Source: Risungbinella massiliensis (lineage in GTDB: Bacteria > Bacillota > Bacilli > Thermoactinomycetales > Thermoactinomycetaceae). From it: 64,000 nt of DNA. Under the pieces are notes generated by a model that had not been told where the DNA came from, did no database searches, and was given only the letters and a program-made list of their open reading frames with translations. Location of the stretch: assembly GCF_000942395.1 (NCBI RefSeq), contig NZ_LN812102.1, positions 620,017 through 684,016 on the forward strand, given 5' to 3'. Shown here piece by piece: positions 34,663 through 43,144 of this stretch (its first letter is position 1; every line of letters starts with the position of its first letter). A program made the position numbers and the translations under genes.

Positions 34663-35258
34663 ATGAGAGATGGGAATAAATCTGTTTTCCAGATAAAAAA
34701 ATATACATAATGGATAATCATAAAGGGCTTTTTATATTTGAGAATTAGCAAAAGTAAATTCATGGATTAAACTTAATTCTACTCTGTTTCATGTAGATGC
34801 TCACTTGGATGATTGTCCTTTTGTCTTAGAGGATAATCCAGAATACTCTGATATACAAGAATTAGAAGCTTTAAAAGTATTTACAAAAGAGTTTGTTACT
34901 TACGATACATTTATTTGGCCTGCTTTTGGTAGAGGAACAATAAATAATATAATTTACGTTTCCAACTTTTTTGATGATCCATTTAATGAGCGAACACGGA
35001 ATCTTATAAATAATAGAATTTACGAGGGAATAAGAGTTAGGTCAATTCCAGAACTTAAGGAAGTAATAGAATTTGATATTGTCGAACCTTTTATACAAAA
35101 CAACTCTCTAATTCTTAACCTGGACTTAGACTTTTTCAATGAGGAAGATCACTTCAATGATTATTCTAAGTTGAAACCTGATAACGAAGTTATTGATTCT
35201 CTTACCTACTTAAAAAATCTATATAATTGGGATTTAATTACAGTAGCACTTTTGGTAT
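34663..35258 (+). pseudogene. UPF0489-family gene, frameshifted and cut by an IS element
   Basis: From ATG 34663 (SD GAGGTGG) the frames read RDGNKSVFQIKKY, then MDNHKGLFIFEN, then AKVNSWIKLNSTLFHVDAHLDD, with frameshifts near 34709 and 34746, after which a long frame continues through FTKEFVTYDTFIWPAFGRG and LILNLDLDFF. The HVDAHLDD and LDLDFF motifs are those of the UPF0489 family (arginase-like metal-binding fold). At LITVAL the frame runs into the IS3-family element. SSIGF and ARIIR readable just after the element may be the missing C-terminus. The function of the family is unknown. Confidence 0.75.
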
Positions 35259-35294
35259 TAGGTCAAGAAAGTAGACAGAAAAAAACGAGTCTTG

Positions 35295-36129
35295 TTATGC
35301 AGCAGAGCTGTATTTCTTGAAGTACATACGTTCGTAGTCAATGGATGAGTGAATTCTTTTACGGTTGTAGAAAAATTCGGTGTATTCAAATATATCTTGT
35401 TTCGCTTGTTTTCTAGACAGGAAGCGGGAAAGATACACCAGTTCTTTCTTCAATATACTGTGAAAGGATTCAATGCACGCATTGTCATAGCAGTTTCCTT
35501 TACGACTCATACTTCCTTCCAATCCATACTGTTTCAGTCTTTTTTGGTATTCATGCGAAGCATATTGACTTCCACGATCAGAATGATGAAGTACTAGTTT
35601 TTTGGCTTCTGTTGTTTGTACGCACGATCTAAAGCAGTCAAAACAAGCTCTTTAGTCATTCGGTTGTCAGCATGCCAGCCAATAATTTTACGAGAGTAGA
35701 GATCCATCACACTTGCAACATACACCCAGCCTTCCTGAGTAGGAACATAGGTAATATCTGCTACCCATACTTGATTAGGTTTTTCTGTGCTAAACCGCTG
35801 GTTTAGCGTATTTTCATGAACAGGTAGGGTTTGTACTTCTTAACTGTACGAGAAACCAGTTCATGCTCTCTCATAATCCTGGCAACTGTCTTTTGAGATA
35901 CGCAAATCCCTTTTGTTTTTAGCTGTCGAGTAATTTTAGGGCTACCATACAGCCTTCTGGAATCAAGAAACAGATGGTGGATTTGCTTCACTAACTTTTT
36001 TCTGCGCTTCTTCTGCTCGCTTTCGGGACGGTTCAGCCATTTGTAAAAACCGCTTCTAGAAACTCCCATTACCTGACACATCTTCTGTACACGGAACTCG
36101 AAGCGGTGTTCATATATGAACTCAAAAGT
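35295..36129 (-). pseudogene. IS3-family transposase OrfB (DDE), frameshifted
   Basis: Pieces in three frames: CQVMGVSRSGFYKWL through VSRTVKKYKPYL, then QVWVADITYV.TQEGWVYVA (first Asp) and RKIIGWHADNRMTKEL, then LVLHHSDRGSQYASHEY (second Asp) and SRKGNCYDNACIESFHSILK (Glu). All parts of the rve integrase domain and the DDE triad are there, but frameshifts near 35810 and 35625 break the frame. The protein would have been about 280 residues. Confidence 0.88.
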
Positions 36130-36413
36130 TAGCCCCGGTCTTTTGCGAAGATGTGCATCGCCTTTTTTAAAATAGCATTTTCCTCTTCAAGGTCACGAAT
36201 TCGTTTCTGTAAGTCTCGTAAAGCCTTGTCTTTTGGCTTCAGGTTTCCGCTTCCGCGGAAAGCGTTGTTTTTATCCGTTTTATATTGCTTAATCCAGTGA
36301 TACAACGTTTGAATAGAGACATCTAAATCCTCTGCTGTTTGAGCAACAGATTTTCCTTGCTCCAACACTAACTGAACAGTTTGAATTTTAAACTCCTTGT
36401 CATACTTTGACAT
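36129..36413 (-). CDS. IS3-family transposase OrfA (helix-turn-helix)
   Basis: About 94 residues from ATG 36413. KYDKEFKIQTVQLVLEQGKS and AQTAEDLDVSIQTLYHWIK form the HTH that recognises the element ends, and a leucine-zipper-like helix (LRDLQKRIRDLEEENAILKKAM) follows. In active IS3 elements a -1 slip near the end of orfA fuses it to OrfB. SD region GGTGATC is weak, as usual for transposases. Confidence 0.88.
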   Translation of the reverse strand: MSKYDKEFKIQTVQLVLEQGKSVAQTAEDLDVSIQTLYHWIKQYKTDKNNAFRGSGNLKPKDKALRDLQKRIRDLEEENAILKKAMHIFAKDRG

Positions 36414-36540
36414 CACGATCACCTCGAATGATTTGGTCTTATTTTGTCATTCTCAGCTCGTCTTGTCTACTTTTTAGTCTATCATCAATAGGGTTTTGAT
36501 GCGAGAATAATTCGGTAAGGATATTAAATTTCCCCGATAA

Positions 36541-36575
36541 AAAAACTGTATGGAATAAATTCTACACAGTTTTTT
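36541..36575. terminator. Terminator of the aldo/keto reductase gene
   Basis: AAAAAACTGT and ACAGTTTTTT form a 10-bp stem with a 15-base loop and T-runs on both strands. It lies about 60 bases after the minus-strand gene. Confidence 0.75.
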
Positions 36576-36633
36576 TGAAATTCCTATTAGATTGTCAGCA
36601 ACTCCAACAAGAGTCCTTTTTTAAAGTGAATTT

Positions 36634-37524
36634 TCAAATAATATCCAATGGCATTTTCCTAGTAGGTTTAGGAAATACTTGATCAATTCTACTGAGATCT
36701 TCTTCAGTAAACTCAAAAGTTGCTGCTTCAGCATTTGCTAAAACATGATCAAGTTGAACCGCTTTTGGAATAGCGATAACGTTATTCGAACGGATGGTCC
36801 AAGCAAGAGCGATTTGTAATGGCTGGACATTGTATTTGTCAGCAATATCATGAATTGCTGGATCGTTTAAAAGCTGTCTTCTTAAAGAGCCTCCTTGAGC
36901 AAGGGGACTGTAGGCCATGATTGGCATGTTATGTTCACGCTGCCATGGTAAGAGATCGAAGTCGATTCCTCTTGAACCTAAATGGTATAGCACTTGGTTC
37001 GTCACACAATTTTTTCCATTCGTAGTGTTCCATAGCTCTCCCATATCAACCGTGTCAAAATTAGAGACGCCCCATCTTAAAATTTTCCCTTCTTCACGTA
37101 GTTTTTCCATTCCTTCAATTGTTTCCTCTAAAGGAACACGTCCTCTCCAGTGGAGAAGATATAAGTCCAAGTGGTCTGTTCCGAGTCGTTTTAAGCTGTT
37201 TTCACATGCTTTTGAAATCATATCTAAACTTGCATGATGGGGATACACTTTTGAGACTAAAAAGACTTCATTTCTGCGTCCTCTAATGGCTTCGCCAACT
37301 AAGCGTTCAGAGTCGCCATTTCCGTACATTTCAGCAGTGTCAATAAGTTTCATACCCAATTCTAAGCCGAGCTGCAAGGCTTTTATTTCTTTGTCTCTCA
37401 CTTGGGGATTTTCCCCCATGTACCATGTTCCTTGTCCTAAACTAGGTAAAGAAGTGCCGTCAGGCAGAGTTACCACGTGTTTGGCTAATGCATTTTTAAT
37501 TTCCTCTTTTTTCTTTTCATCCAT
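36634..37524 (-). CDS. Aldo/keto reductase
   Basis: 296 residues, (beta/alpha)8 barrel. The catalytic tetrad is visible: Asp and Tyr in LIDTAEMYGNGDSE, Lys in VFLVSKVYPHH and His in LYLLHWRGRVPL. IAIPKAVQLDHVLANA near the C-terminus is the NADPH-binding stretch. It reduces aldehydes and ketones in the cytosol; substrate unknown, though a detoxification role would suit the nearby formaldehyde genes. It appears intact, in contrast to most genes around it. No SD stronger than AAAGGG is present before ATG 37524. Confidence 0.9.
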   Translation of the reverse strand: MDEKKKEEIKNALAKHVVTLPDGTSLPSLGQGTWYMGENPQVRDKEIKALQLGLELGMKLIDTAEMYGNGDSERLVGEAIRGRRNEVFLVSKVYPHHASLDMISKACENSLKRLGTDHLDLYLLHWRGRVPLEETIEGMEKLREEGKILRWGVSNFDTVDMGELWNTTNGKNCVTNQVLYHLGSRGIDFDLLPWQREHNMPIMAYSPLAQGGSLRRQLLNDPAIHDIADKYNVQPLQIALAWTIRSNNVIAIPKAVQLDHVLANAEAATFEFTEEDLSRIDQVFPKPTRKMPLDII

Positions 37525-37674
37525 TAGGCTCGACCCTTTCTTTTATGTATTTGGGTATCATAGAAGTAGAATGTTAACATCTCTTAGAATAAAGTCGCAT
37601 ATATTTAGAATTCCCAAAAACCAACAAAATCCTTCTTTGTTGCATTATATGGCTATTTCTGCTTCCAACTGTGC

Positions 37675-37735
37675 AAAAAAACAAAGAAGTGAGGTTGGCC
37701 TATAAGTGTCAAACACTTTGAGTCATCCTCACCAC
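37675..37735 (-). terminator. Terminator of the SDR gene
   Basis: On the minus strand AGAAGTGGTGAGG pairs with CCTCACTTCT (2-base bulge) across a loop that itself contains AAGTGT/ACACTT, and is followed by TTGTTTTTTT. It lies 45 bases after the SDR stop. Confidence 0.65.
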
Positions 37736-37779
37736 TTCTATTCTAAATCAATTTATCAATCGACTTTGATATCAATGGA

Positions 37780-38502
37780 TTAGATCAGATGAGCTCCTCC
37801 ATCGATAAGAACCGATGTGCCAGTTGTAAACCCATTTTTCGCTAGGTAAACATAGGTTTCAGCTATATCTTTAGGTTGAGCAACACGTCCGACAGGTAAT
37901 TGCTTAGCTATTCCATGGTACATATCTTGTCTTTGATCTTCTGGCATTCCGCCGTAAAGAGGAGTGTCAACGATACCAGGTGATACCACGTTTACTCTGA
38001 TAGGTGCCAGGTCTACTGAAAGTCCTCGTACTAATCCATCGATTGCTGAATTAATGGAAGCTAGAGTCGTTGCACCTTGAGGAGGACGCACACCATATAC
38101 ACCGGAAGTTAATGTAATAGAACTTTCATTATTCAAGTATGGAAGAGCAGCACGAACCGAAATATACTGCCCCCAGAACTTACTATCAAAAGCCTCTCTT
38201 ACGGTTGCAACAGGCAGTTCGCTAAAGTGACCCATAACTCCTTCACCTGCAGTAACCACCAGGTGATCAAATTTCCCAACCTTCTTGAAAAAGTCTGCAA
38301 CCTTTTCCTCGCTGCGAAAGTCGATTTCATAGCCTTCTACGTTACCACCAAGCTTCACTTTTGCGTCAGATAATTTTGAAGCAGAACGGCTAGCAATAAT
38401 GACTTGAGCGGATTCATCGAGAAACGCCTTAGCAGCGTCTAAACCAATACCAGATGTACCTCCTAAAACAACCACTCTTTTTCCTTTTAATGACAACGTC
38501 AT
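37780..38502 (-). CDS. Short-chain dehydrogenase/reductase (SDR)
   Basis: 240 residues. VVLGGTSGIGLDAAKAF is the cofactor motif; ASRSASKL suggests NADPH; the catalytic Ser lies in SITLTSGVYGV. The usual Tyr-x-x-x-Lys is replaced: the matching region reads GATTLASINSAIDGLVRGL, so Tyr and Lys are not visible where expected. VNVVSPGIVDTPLYG and the C-terminal TGTSVLIDGGAHL are normal. Such divergent SDRs without the Tyr/Lys pair exist; activity may be altered. GGAGG precedes the start. Confidence 0.85.
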   Translation of the reverse strand: MTLSLKGKRVVVLGGTSGIGLDAAKAFLDESAQVIIASRSASKLSDAKVKLGGNVEGYEIDFRSEEKVADFFKKVGKFDHLVVTAGEGVMGHFSELPVATVREAFDSKFWGQYISVRAALPYLNNESSITLTSGVYGVRPPQGATTLASINSAIDGLVRGLSVDLAPIRVNVVSPGIVDTPLYGGMPEDQRQDMYHGIAKQLPVGRVAQPKDIAETYVYLAKNGFTTGTSVLIDGGAHLI

Positions 38503-38592
38503 AACCTCCTTTATTCATATGTTTAACCAACTTGCGGATTCTGATTAAATAATCCGCAAGTTAGAAATATTTACGTTATTACATCAGCATTA

Positions 38593-39102
38593 TTATGTAG
38601 CTAAAAGTTTTAGTGATTCACGATTAAATGCTGGAATATCTTTTGGTTCTCGACTTGTTACAATATTTTTGCTGATAACAACTTCTTCGTCTTTATAATT
38701 TCACCAGTATTTTTCAAATCGTTGCGAATGGATTTAAAGCCAGTGATGTCGACACCTTTTAAAAGGGCTGTATCGATTAACACTTGTGGTCCATGACAAA
38801 TGGCAAAAACGGGTTTTTCGTCTTGGATAAATGATTTTGCAAATTCCCCAAAACGATCGTCTTCACGCAATAAATCGGGAGAGAATCCACCAGGGATAAA
38901 CAGTGCTCAAAGTCTGCAGGATGAACTTCATCAATGGATTTATCAATTTTTACGGTTATGCCTTTTTTACCAGTTACTTCGTTACCTGATTGTTTGTCAA
39001 TCGTGATAACTTCATGACCAGCTTCTTTAAAGGCTTGTGCTGGTTCAGTGTACTCACATCTTCAAATAGGTTTGTTATAAGTGTAGCGATTTTTTTGCTC
39101 AT
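38593..39102 (-). pseudogene. PfpI/DJ-1 family gene (YraA/general stress protein 18-like), broken
   Basis: ATG at 39102 (SD AAGGAGG) opens KKIATLITNLFEDV, followed by several frames that together give [33 protein letters not shown]-like text ([15 protein letters not shown]), [21 protein letters not shown] with the catalytic Cys-His, and finally [17 protein letters not shown]. This is a full-length PfpI-type gene with at least three frameshifts. The intact relative at 33096 is only distantly similar. Confidence 0.85.
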
Positions 39103-39176
39103 GTTCATTAACCTCCTTAAAATCATAGAACAGAAGTAAAAATATTCATTTCCGTACCATGTTCTGATTATCTTCA

Positions 39177-39595
39177 TTAGAAGTTGATTTTATTCCCGTT
39201 ATAAGCCGCAATATAGATTTTTTTCATATCCTCTACTGATACTTCTCTTGAATTCGATGGAGTACATGGATCTTCAACAGCTCTTGCTGCCATCTGGTTC
39301 AGATGTTTTTCAAATCCTGTTTTTTTAACAACAAATTCCTTTAGTGTTAATGGCAGATTCAAAGATTTATTTATACCACGGAGGAGGTCTGTTAACGAAT
39401 CGATCAGTTCGTCATCCGTTGTTCCGTTTAAACCAAGCATCCTTGCGATATCAGCATATCTTGAGCTTTCAGCATTTCGATTAGAGTCAATAACATACGG
39501 CAGATAAAGGGCATTTGCTGTACCGTGCGGAATTGTGCACCCATTAGTTCTAGTACATGGTTCACCTTCTATCGAGAAAATCGTTTATTGACTAT
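39177..39595 (-). pseudogene. C-terminal fragment of an iron-containing alcohol dehydrogenase
   Basis: Open frame without its N-terminal two thirds. It reads EGEPCTRTNGCTIPHGTANALYLPYVI, then NAESSRYADIARMLGLNG and SLNLPLTLKEFVVKKTGFE ... MAARAVEDPCTP ... MKKIYIAAYNG. The segment IPHGTANALYLPYV corresponds to the HG-x-x-NA metal-ligand region of Fe-type ADHs; the NAD-binding half is missing. It abuts the decayed QorB-like gene within 3 bases, indicating a deletion junction. Confidence 0.85.
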
Positions 39596-39597
39596 AC

Positions 39598-40262
39598 TTA
39601 ATTCTCTGGTTGAGAGATTTGACTCACAATTTGGCTCAAAGCTTCGCTGATTGGGGAAACTGGACGACCAAGAACTTTTTCTAAATCATTTCTCTCAAAA
39701 TCCAGTGTGCCTTCTCGTATGCTTTTTTGGATGTCAACAAGTATAGGAATAACAAAATCTGGTATGCCAGCATTTTTCATAATATCAGCATAAGTGGCAT
39801 CATCAACCTGTTGCACAGTTACTTCTTTCCCTAGTACACTGCCAAGAAGAGATACGAATTCTTCTTGGGCAATGACCTACCAGAAAGCTTGTAGATTGTA
39901 TTTTCGTGCCCGTTACCAGATAGTACCTTTACCGTAGCTTCTGTATAATCTTGTTGTAGTGCCCAACCTACCCTGCCGTCTCCTACTGATGTGACCCAAG
40001 GAGCTCCTACTAAAACACCCTGAATGGTAGGAATTTCATTCTCCAAGTACCAGTTATTACGTAAGAAGGAGTAAGGTATGCCTGTTTTCAAGATTGCTTC
40101 TTCTGTTGCCTTATGGGTTGGAGCAAATAAGTTTTTACTTTCCGTTGCATTCACTAAACTGGTATACGCAATGAATTTAACTCCAACACGCTCAGCCGCA
40201 GCTACCGCATCGATATGTTGACGAATTCTTTTTTCATTGTCTAAGGTTTTATTCCAAAAATA
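39598..40262 (-). pseudogene. NmrA/QorB-like NAD(P)H:quinone oxidoreductase, truncated and frameshifted
   Basis: Frames read RQHIDAVAAAERVGVKFIAY, TSLVNATESKNLFAPTHKATE, TGIPYSFLRNNWYLENEI, GRVGWALQQDYTEATVKVLSG, then after a frameshift near 39870 EVTVQQVDDATYADIMKNAG to the stop. These match the middle and C-terminal parts of YtfG/QorB-type atypical SDRs. The N-terminal Gly-rich NADPH motif is missing: the frame begins abruptly at 40262, beside the Pgi remnant. Confidence 0.82.
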
Positions 40263-40310
40263 TGGTTTTTGGTAATAATCTTTTTATTAATACAAAACCA
40301 ATCAGATAAA

Positions 40311-40545
40311 TTATTTTGATAAACGCTCCATGAGAGTAGCTTTTTCTGCTTCAAAACCAGGTTTGTCAAGTAAAGCAAACATATTCTTCTTGTATGCTTC
40401 GACTCCAGGCTGGTCGAATGGGTTAACTCCTAACAGATAGCCACTAATCCCACATGCCTTCTCAAAAAAGTAATCCATCTCACCGTAAGTTCTTTCCTAA
40501 ATTTAGACCCATTTTTCCTAATCCAATTAATCCGACCTTCATCAT
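40311..40545 (-). pseudogene. Deletion scar joining the start of 6-phosphogluconate dehydrogenase to the end of glucose-6-phosphate isomerase
   Basis: ATG at 40545, with AAGGAGGAG upstream, opens [19 protein letters not shown], the N-terminal NADP-binding loop of decarboxylating 6-phosphogluconate dehydrogenase (Gnd/GndA). After about 20 residues the frame shifts into [39 protein letters not shown] and a Pgi-like C-terminus ending MERLSK. A gnd-pgi pair has collapsed by an internal deletion of roughly 2 kb. It lies just downstream of zwf on the same strand, which supports an original zwf-gnd-pgi operon. Confidence 0.85.
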
Positions 40546-40620
40546 TACTCCTCCTTGAGTATTTATTTTTTGAATTTTTCATCTATAGCGTAATGGATTC
40601 AAAGTATAATCATAATTCTT

Positions 40621-42075
40621 TTACCACCATCTATAACCATCCTCTTCCAATAATTGATGAGCAGCTTCTGGTCCCATCGAGCCAGATTGATACGAATGAA
40701 GTGGAACACTATTTTCCTCAAATGTCTCTAAAATAGGCTGTACCCATTTCCAAGATAATTTCACTTCGTCCCAATGAGCAAAGAAGGTAGAATCTCCACG
40801 CAGAGCATCAAATATTAAGAGTTCATATGCTTCGGGCACGTCTTTTTTATTCGCTGAAAAATCAACAACAATAGGTTCTAATTTTCCATTTATCGGATTT
40901 TTACTATTTAACTGCAACGAAACACCTTCATTTGGACTTACATTAATAACTAATAGATTGGGTTCAGCATTTTGAATTTCATTGGTATACAAATTCTTTA
41001 ATGGGTTTTTGAATTCAATCACAATCCGCGTTAATTTTTCCGCCATTCTTTTTCCTGTCCGGATATAGAATGGTACCCCGTCCCAAAAGGAATTATCAAT
41101 CCATAGACGAGCAGCAACGAATGTATCGTTTTTAGAAGAAGCCTCAACGCCAGGTTCTTCTAAATATCTGACTACTGGTGAACCGTTTATTTCACCTGAT
41201 CCATATTGGCCGCGAATGACGTGAATACCTACAGTATTTTTTTGTAATGGTCTCAGAGATTCCATAACTTTTCTTTTCTCATTACGGATATTTTTTGCAC
41301 TAATCTGTTTTGGGAGATGCATGGCTGTCATCATCAACAGCTGTAGCATATGATTTTGAACCATATCACGAATAGCACCTGCTTGGTCATAATAACCTGC
41401 TCTCTCCTCTACACCAACCGTTTCACTAGCCGTGATTTGCACATTGGCAATAAACCGATTGTTCCAAAGTGATTGCAGTACAGGATTGGCAAATTCCAAG
41501 ACTTCAAGGTTTTGAACCATTGGTTTTCCTAGATAATGGTCAATCCGAAAAATTTCGTCTTCTTCAAAAGCTTTGCTTAATTTTTTGTTTAAATCTTCAG
41601 CAGATTTTAAGTCATACCCAAATGGTTTTTCGATAATCAATCGTTTCCATCCCCTTGTCGAACTTAAGCCACTCTTCTTTATATATAAAGCAATTACATC
41701 AAAGAATTCAGGTGCAACAGAAAGATAAAACATTCGATTCTCTTCAATACTCTGGTCTTTTTCATTTTGTTGAACGACTTCAACTAACTTCTTATACCCT
41801 TCAGCATTCGTGAAATCTAACTGGCAATAACGAAATGCCTTTACAAACTCTTGTTTTTCGGATTTATCATTTATCAAGTGTCTAGAAAAAGTGTATAGCG
41901 AGTCTGTTACATGGTTATGAAAATCAACATCAGACATTTCGTCTATTCCTACCCCAATGATCAAAAAAGAATCTGGTAATTTTTGATTCAAATATAAATT
42001 AAACAAGGCAGGGTAGATTTTTCGCTTAGCTAAATCCCCAGTTGCCCCAAATAAGACAAACGTCATAGAATCCAC
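40621..42075 (-). CDS. zwf: Glucose-6-phosphate 1-dehydrogenase
   Basis: 484 residues. LFGATGDLAKRKIYPALF is the NADP-binding loop, and FRIDHYLGKPMVQN contains the catalytic His and substrate Lys; IRTGKRMAEK follows. It oxidises glucose 6-phosphate to 6-phosphogluconolactone in the oxidative pentose phosphate path. GTG start at 42075 with GGGGAGG eight bases upstream; an ATG three codons on is possible. With hxlAB nearby it would feed the dissimilatory ribulose monophosphate cycle, but gnd and pgi next to it are destroyed, so those steps must be supplied from elsewhere or the cycle is broken. Confidence 0.94.
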   Translation of the reverse strand: MDSMTFVLFGATGDLAKRKIYPALFNLYLNQKLPDSFLIIGVGIDEMSDVDFHNHVTDSLYTFSRHLINDKSEKQEFVKAFRYCQLDFTNAEGYKKLVEVVQQNEKDQSIEENRMFYLSVAPEFFDVIALYIKKSGLSSTRGWKRLIIEKPFGYDLKSAEDLNKKLSKAFEEDEIFRIDHYLGKPMVQNLEVLEFANPVLQSLWNNRFIANVQITASETVGVEERAGYYDQAGAIRDMVQNHMLQLLMMTAMHLPKQISAKNIRNEKRKVMESLRPLQKNTVGIHVIRGQYGSGEINGSPVVRYLEEPGVEASSKNDTFVAARLWIDNSFWDGVPFYIRTGKRMAEKLTRIVIEFKNPLKNLYTNEIQNAEPNLLVINVSPNEGVSLQLNSKNPINGKLEPIVVDFSANKKDVPEAYELLIFDALRGDSTFFAHWDEVKLSWKWVQPILETFEENSVPLHSYQSGSMGPEAAHQLLEEDGYRWW

Positions 42076-42171
42076 TTTTCATTCCTCCCCTTTTTCAAAG
42101 CATTTTCAAATAGAAAAATGTCTGATCTTCTTCGTTTTTCCTACAAAACAACAAGGATTTTCGCTATTGCG

Positions 42172-42333
42172 TTATCCTGCTTTTGGATGTATTCGTTTAT
42201 TTCTCCCAGCTTGTCCGGTAATAATGATATCTCTTAAATGAGAATGTCCACATTTTGGACAGGCTACATCATTTATGGTGATGGTTAGACATCTTTCGCA
42301 AACTTTTCGGTGCTTAGTTTTGAACTTTCCCAT
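42172..42333 (-). CDS. Small zinc-ribbon protein, 53 residues
   Basis: Too short for usual ORF limits but convincing: GGAGAGATC before the ATG at 42333, a basic N-terminus (GKFKTKHRKVCERCL), two Cys pairs (VCERC and ACPKCGHSH) spaced 13 residues apart, and a basic tail (AGRNKRIHPKAG). Two CxxC knuckles suggest one structural zinc. I do not recognise the family; small zinc ribbons may be ribosome-associated, DNA-binding or part of formaldehyde sensing. It lies 96 bases before zwf on the same strand and may be its first operon member. Confidence 0.7.
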   Translation of the reverse strand: MGKFKTKHRKVCERCLTITINDVACPKCGHSHLRDIIITGQAGRNKRIHPKAG

Positions 42334-42683
42334 GCGGATCTCTCCTTTCGTAAAAATTTATATTATTAAATGAAGTTTCACTTCATCTCACCATGCATGT
42401 AGCAGTATTCTCTTAAGGTTTGGAAGTATTCTTTAAGCTCGCTATTACTTGAGCAAAATCAGTATATTACGTATGTTATCCTTTTGAAAGTACGCACTTT
42501 ATTAATATATAGATACATCGGTATAACATAGTGTTAAAAATAACACTATAAACTTGAATTCAATACCAAGAGTGAAAAGTCAAGGACAGCGACTATAGAA
42601 AATTCGCTGCCCTTGGCTTTTTAGTAACTGATTCTTTTATTAAATGGTGTGTTTTCAACCTTATAAATGCGTAGAGATATAAA
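42334..42683. other. Non-coding stretch with two palindromes
   Basis: No gene seen. ATAGTGTTA-AAAA-TAACACTAT (42528-42549) is a perfect 9-bp hairpin or operator. AGTCAAGGACAGCGA (42578-42592) pairs with TCGCTGCCCTTGGCTTT (42604-42620) with one mismatch and ends in T-run on the plus strand, a bidirectional terminator-like hairpin. Promoter elements for the zinc-ribbon/zwf unit are expected near 42360-42480 but I cannot fix them. Confidence 0.5.
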
Positions 42684-42730
42684 AAACCACGGACAGTATC
42701 TTTATTAAGATAGCTAACCGTGGTTTGTTC
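42684..42730 (-). terminator. Terminator of hxlR
   Basis: AAACCACGG (42684-42692) and CCGTGGTTT (42718-42726) form the stem with an inner TATCTT/AAGATA pair. The minus strand continues with a T-run. It lies 30 bases after the hxlR stop. Confidence 0.8.
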
Positions 42731-42755
42731 GGACCTCTAGGAGACACTCTTTTTT

Positions 42756-43121
42756 TTACTGAAAAGGCGATTTGTTTTTTGTTTCTTTTTCCAATACATT
42801 CTCAATATAATCTTTACCCCAGTCATACATAGCATCCAGAATAGGCATCAGACTTCTTCCATACTCAGTGAGTGAATATTCAACTTTTGGCGGAACGACA
42901 GGATAGACTTCACGATGAACAATCAAATGGTCTTCAAGTTCACGCAATTGATTAACAAGCATTCTTTGAGTGATACCAGGCATGAGGGCCTTTAGTTCAC
43001 CAAAACGTTTGGTTCCTTCTTTTCCTAGATGCCACAATACCAGCATTTTCCATTTTCCACCAATAATCGAAAGAGTCAATTCTTTTTCACAATTAAACAC
43101 TTTTTCCCCAAGATTCGGCAT
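42756..43121 (-). CDS. hxlR: HxlR-family winged-helix activator of the formaldehyde genes
   Basis: 121 residues. The HxlR pattern is clear: [24 protein letters not shown], then [25 protein letters not shown] and [22 protein letters not shown]. The early Cys, present here, is the formaldehyde-responsive residue in B. subtilis HxlR. It is divergent from hxlAB, as expected for their activator, which binds repeats upstream of hxlA in B. subtilis. SD AGGTG before ATG 43121. Confidence 0.92.
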   Translation of the reverse strand: MPNLGEKVFNCEKELTLSIIGGKWKMLVLWHLGKEGTKRFGELKALMPGITQRMLVNQLRELEDHLIVHREVYPVVPPKVEYSLTEYGRSLMPILDAMYDWGKDYIENVLEKETKNKSPFQ

Positions 43122-43144
43122 TTATTTCACCTCCAACTCTGATT

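Larger units (their letters stand above)
35258..36483 (-). mobile_element. IS3-family insertion sequence (IS150-like), inactive copy
   Basis: About 1.2 kb. The ends carry related inverted sequences: AAGAAAGTAGACAGA (left, about 35265-35279) and, on the opposite strand, AAAAAGTAGACAAGA (right, about 36461-36475). Inside are orfA (HTH) and orfB (DDE integrase) on the minus strand, in the usual overlapping arrangement. The exact ends and target duplication could not be fixed by eye (uncertainty of about 5 bases each side). It has landed in the 3' part of the UPF0489 gene. orfB is frameshifted, so this copy should be unable to move by itself. Confidence 0.85.
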
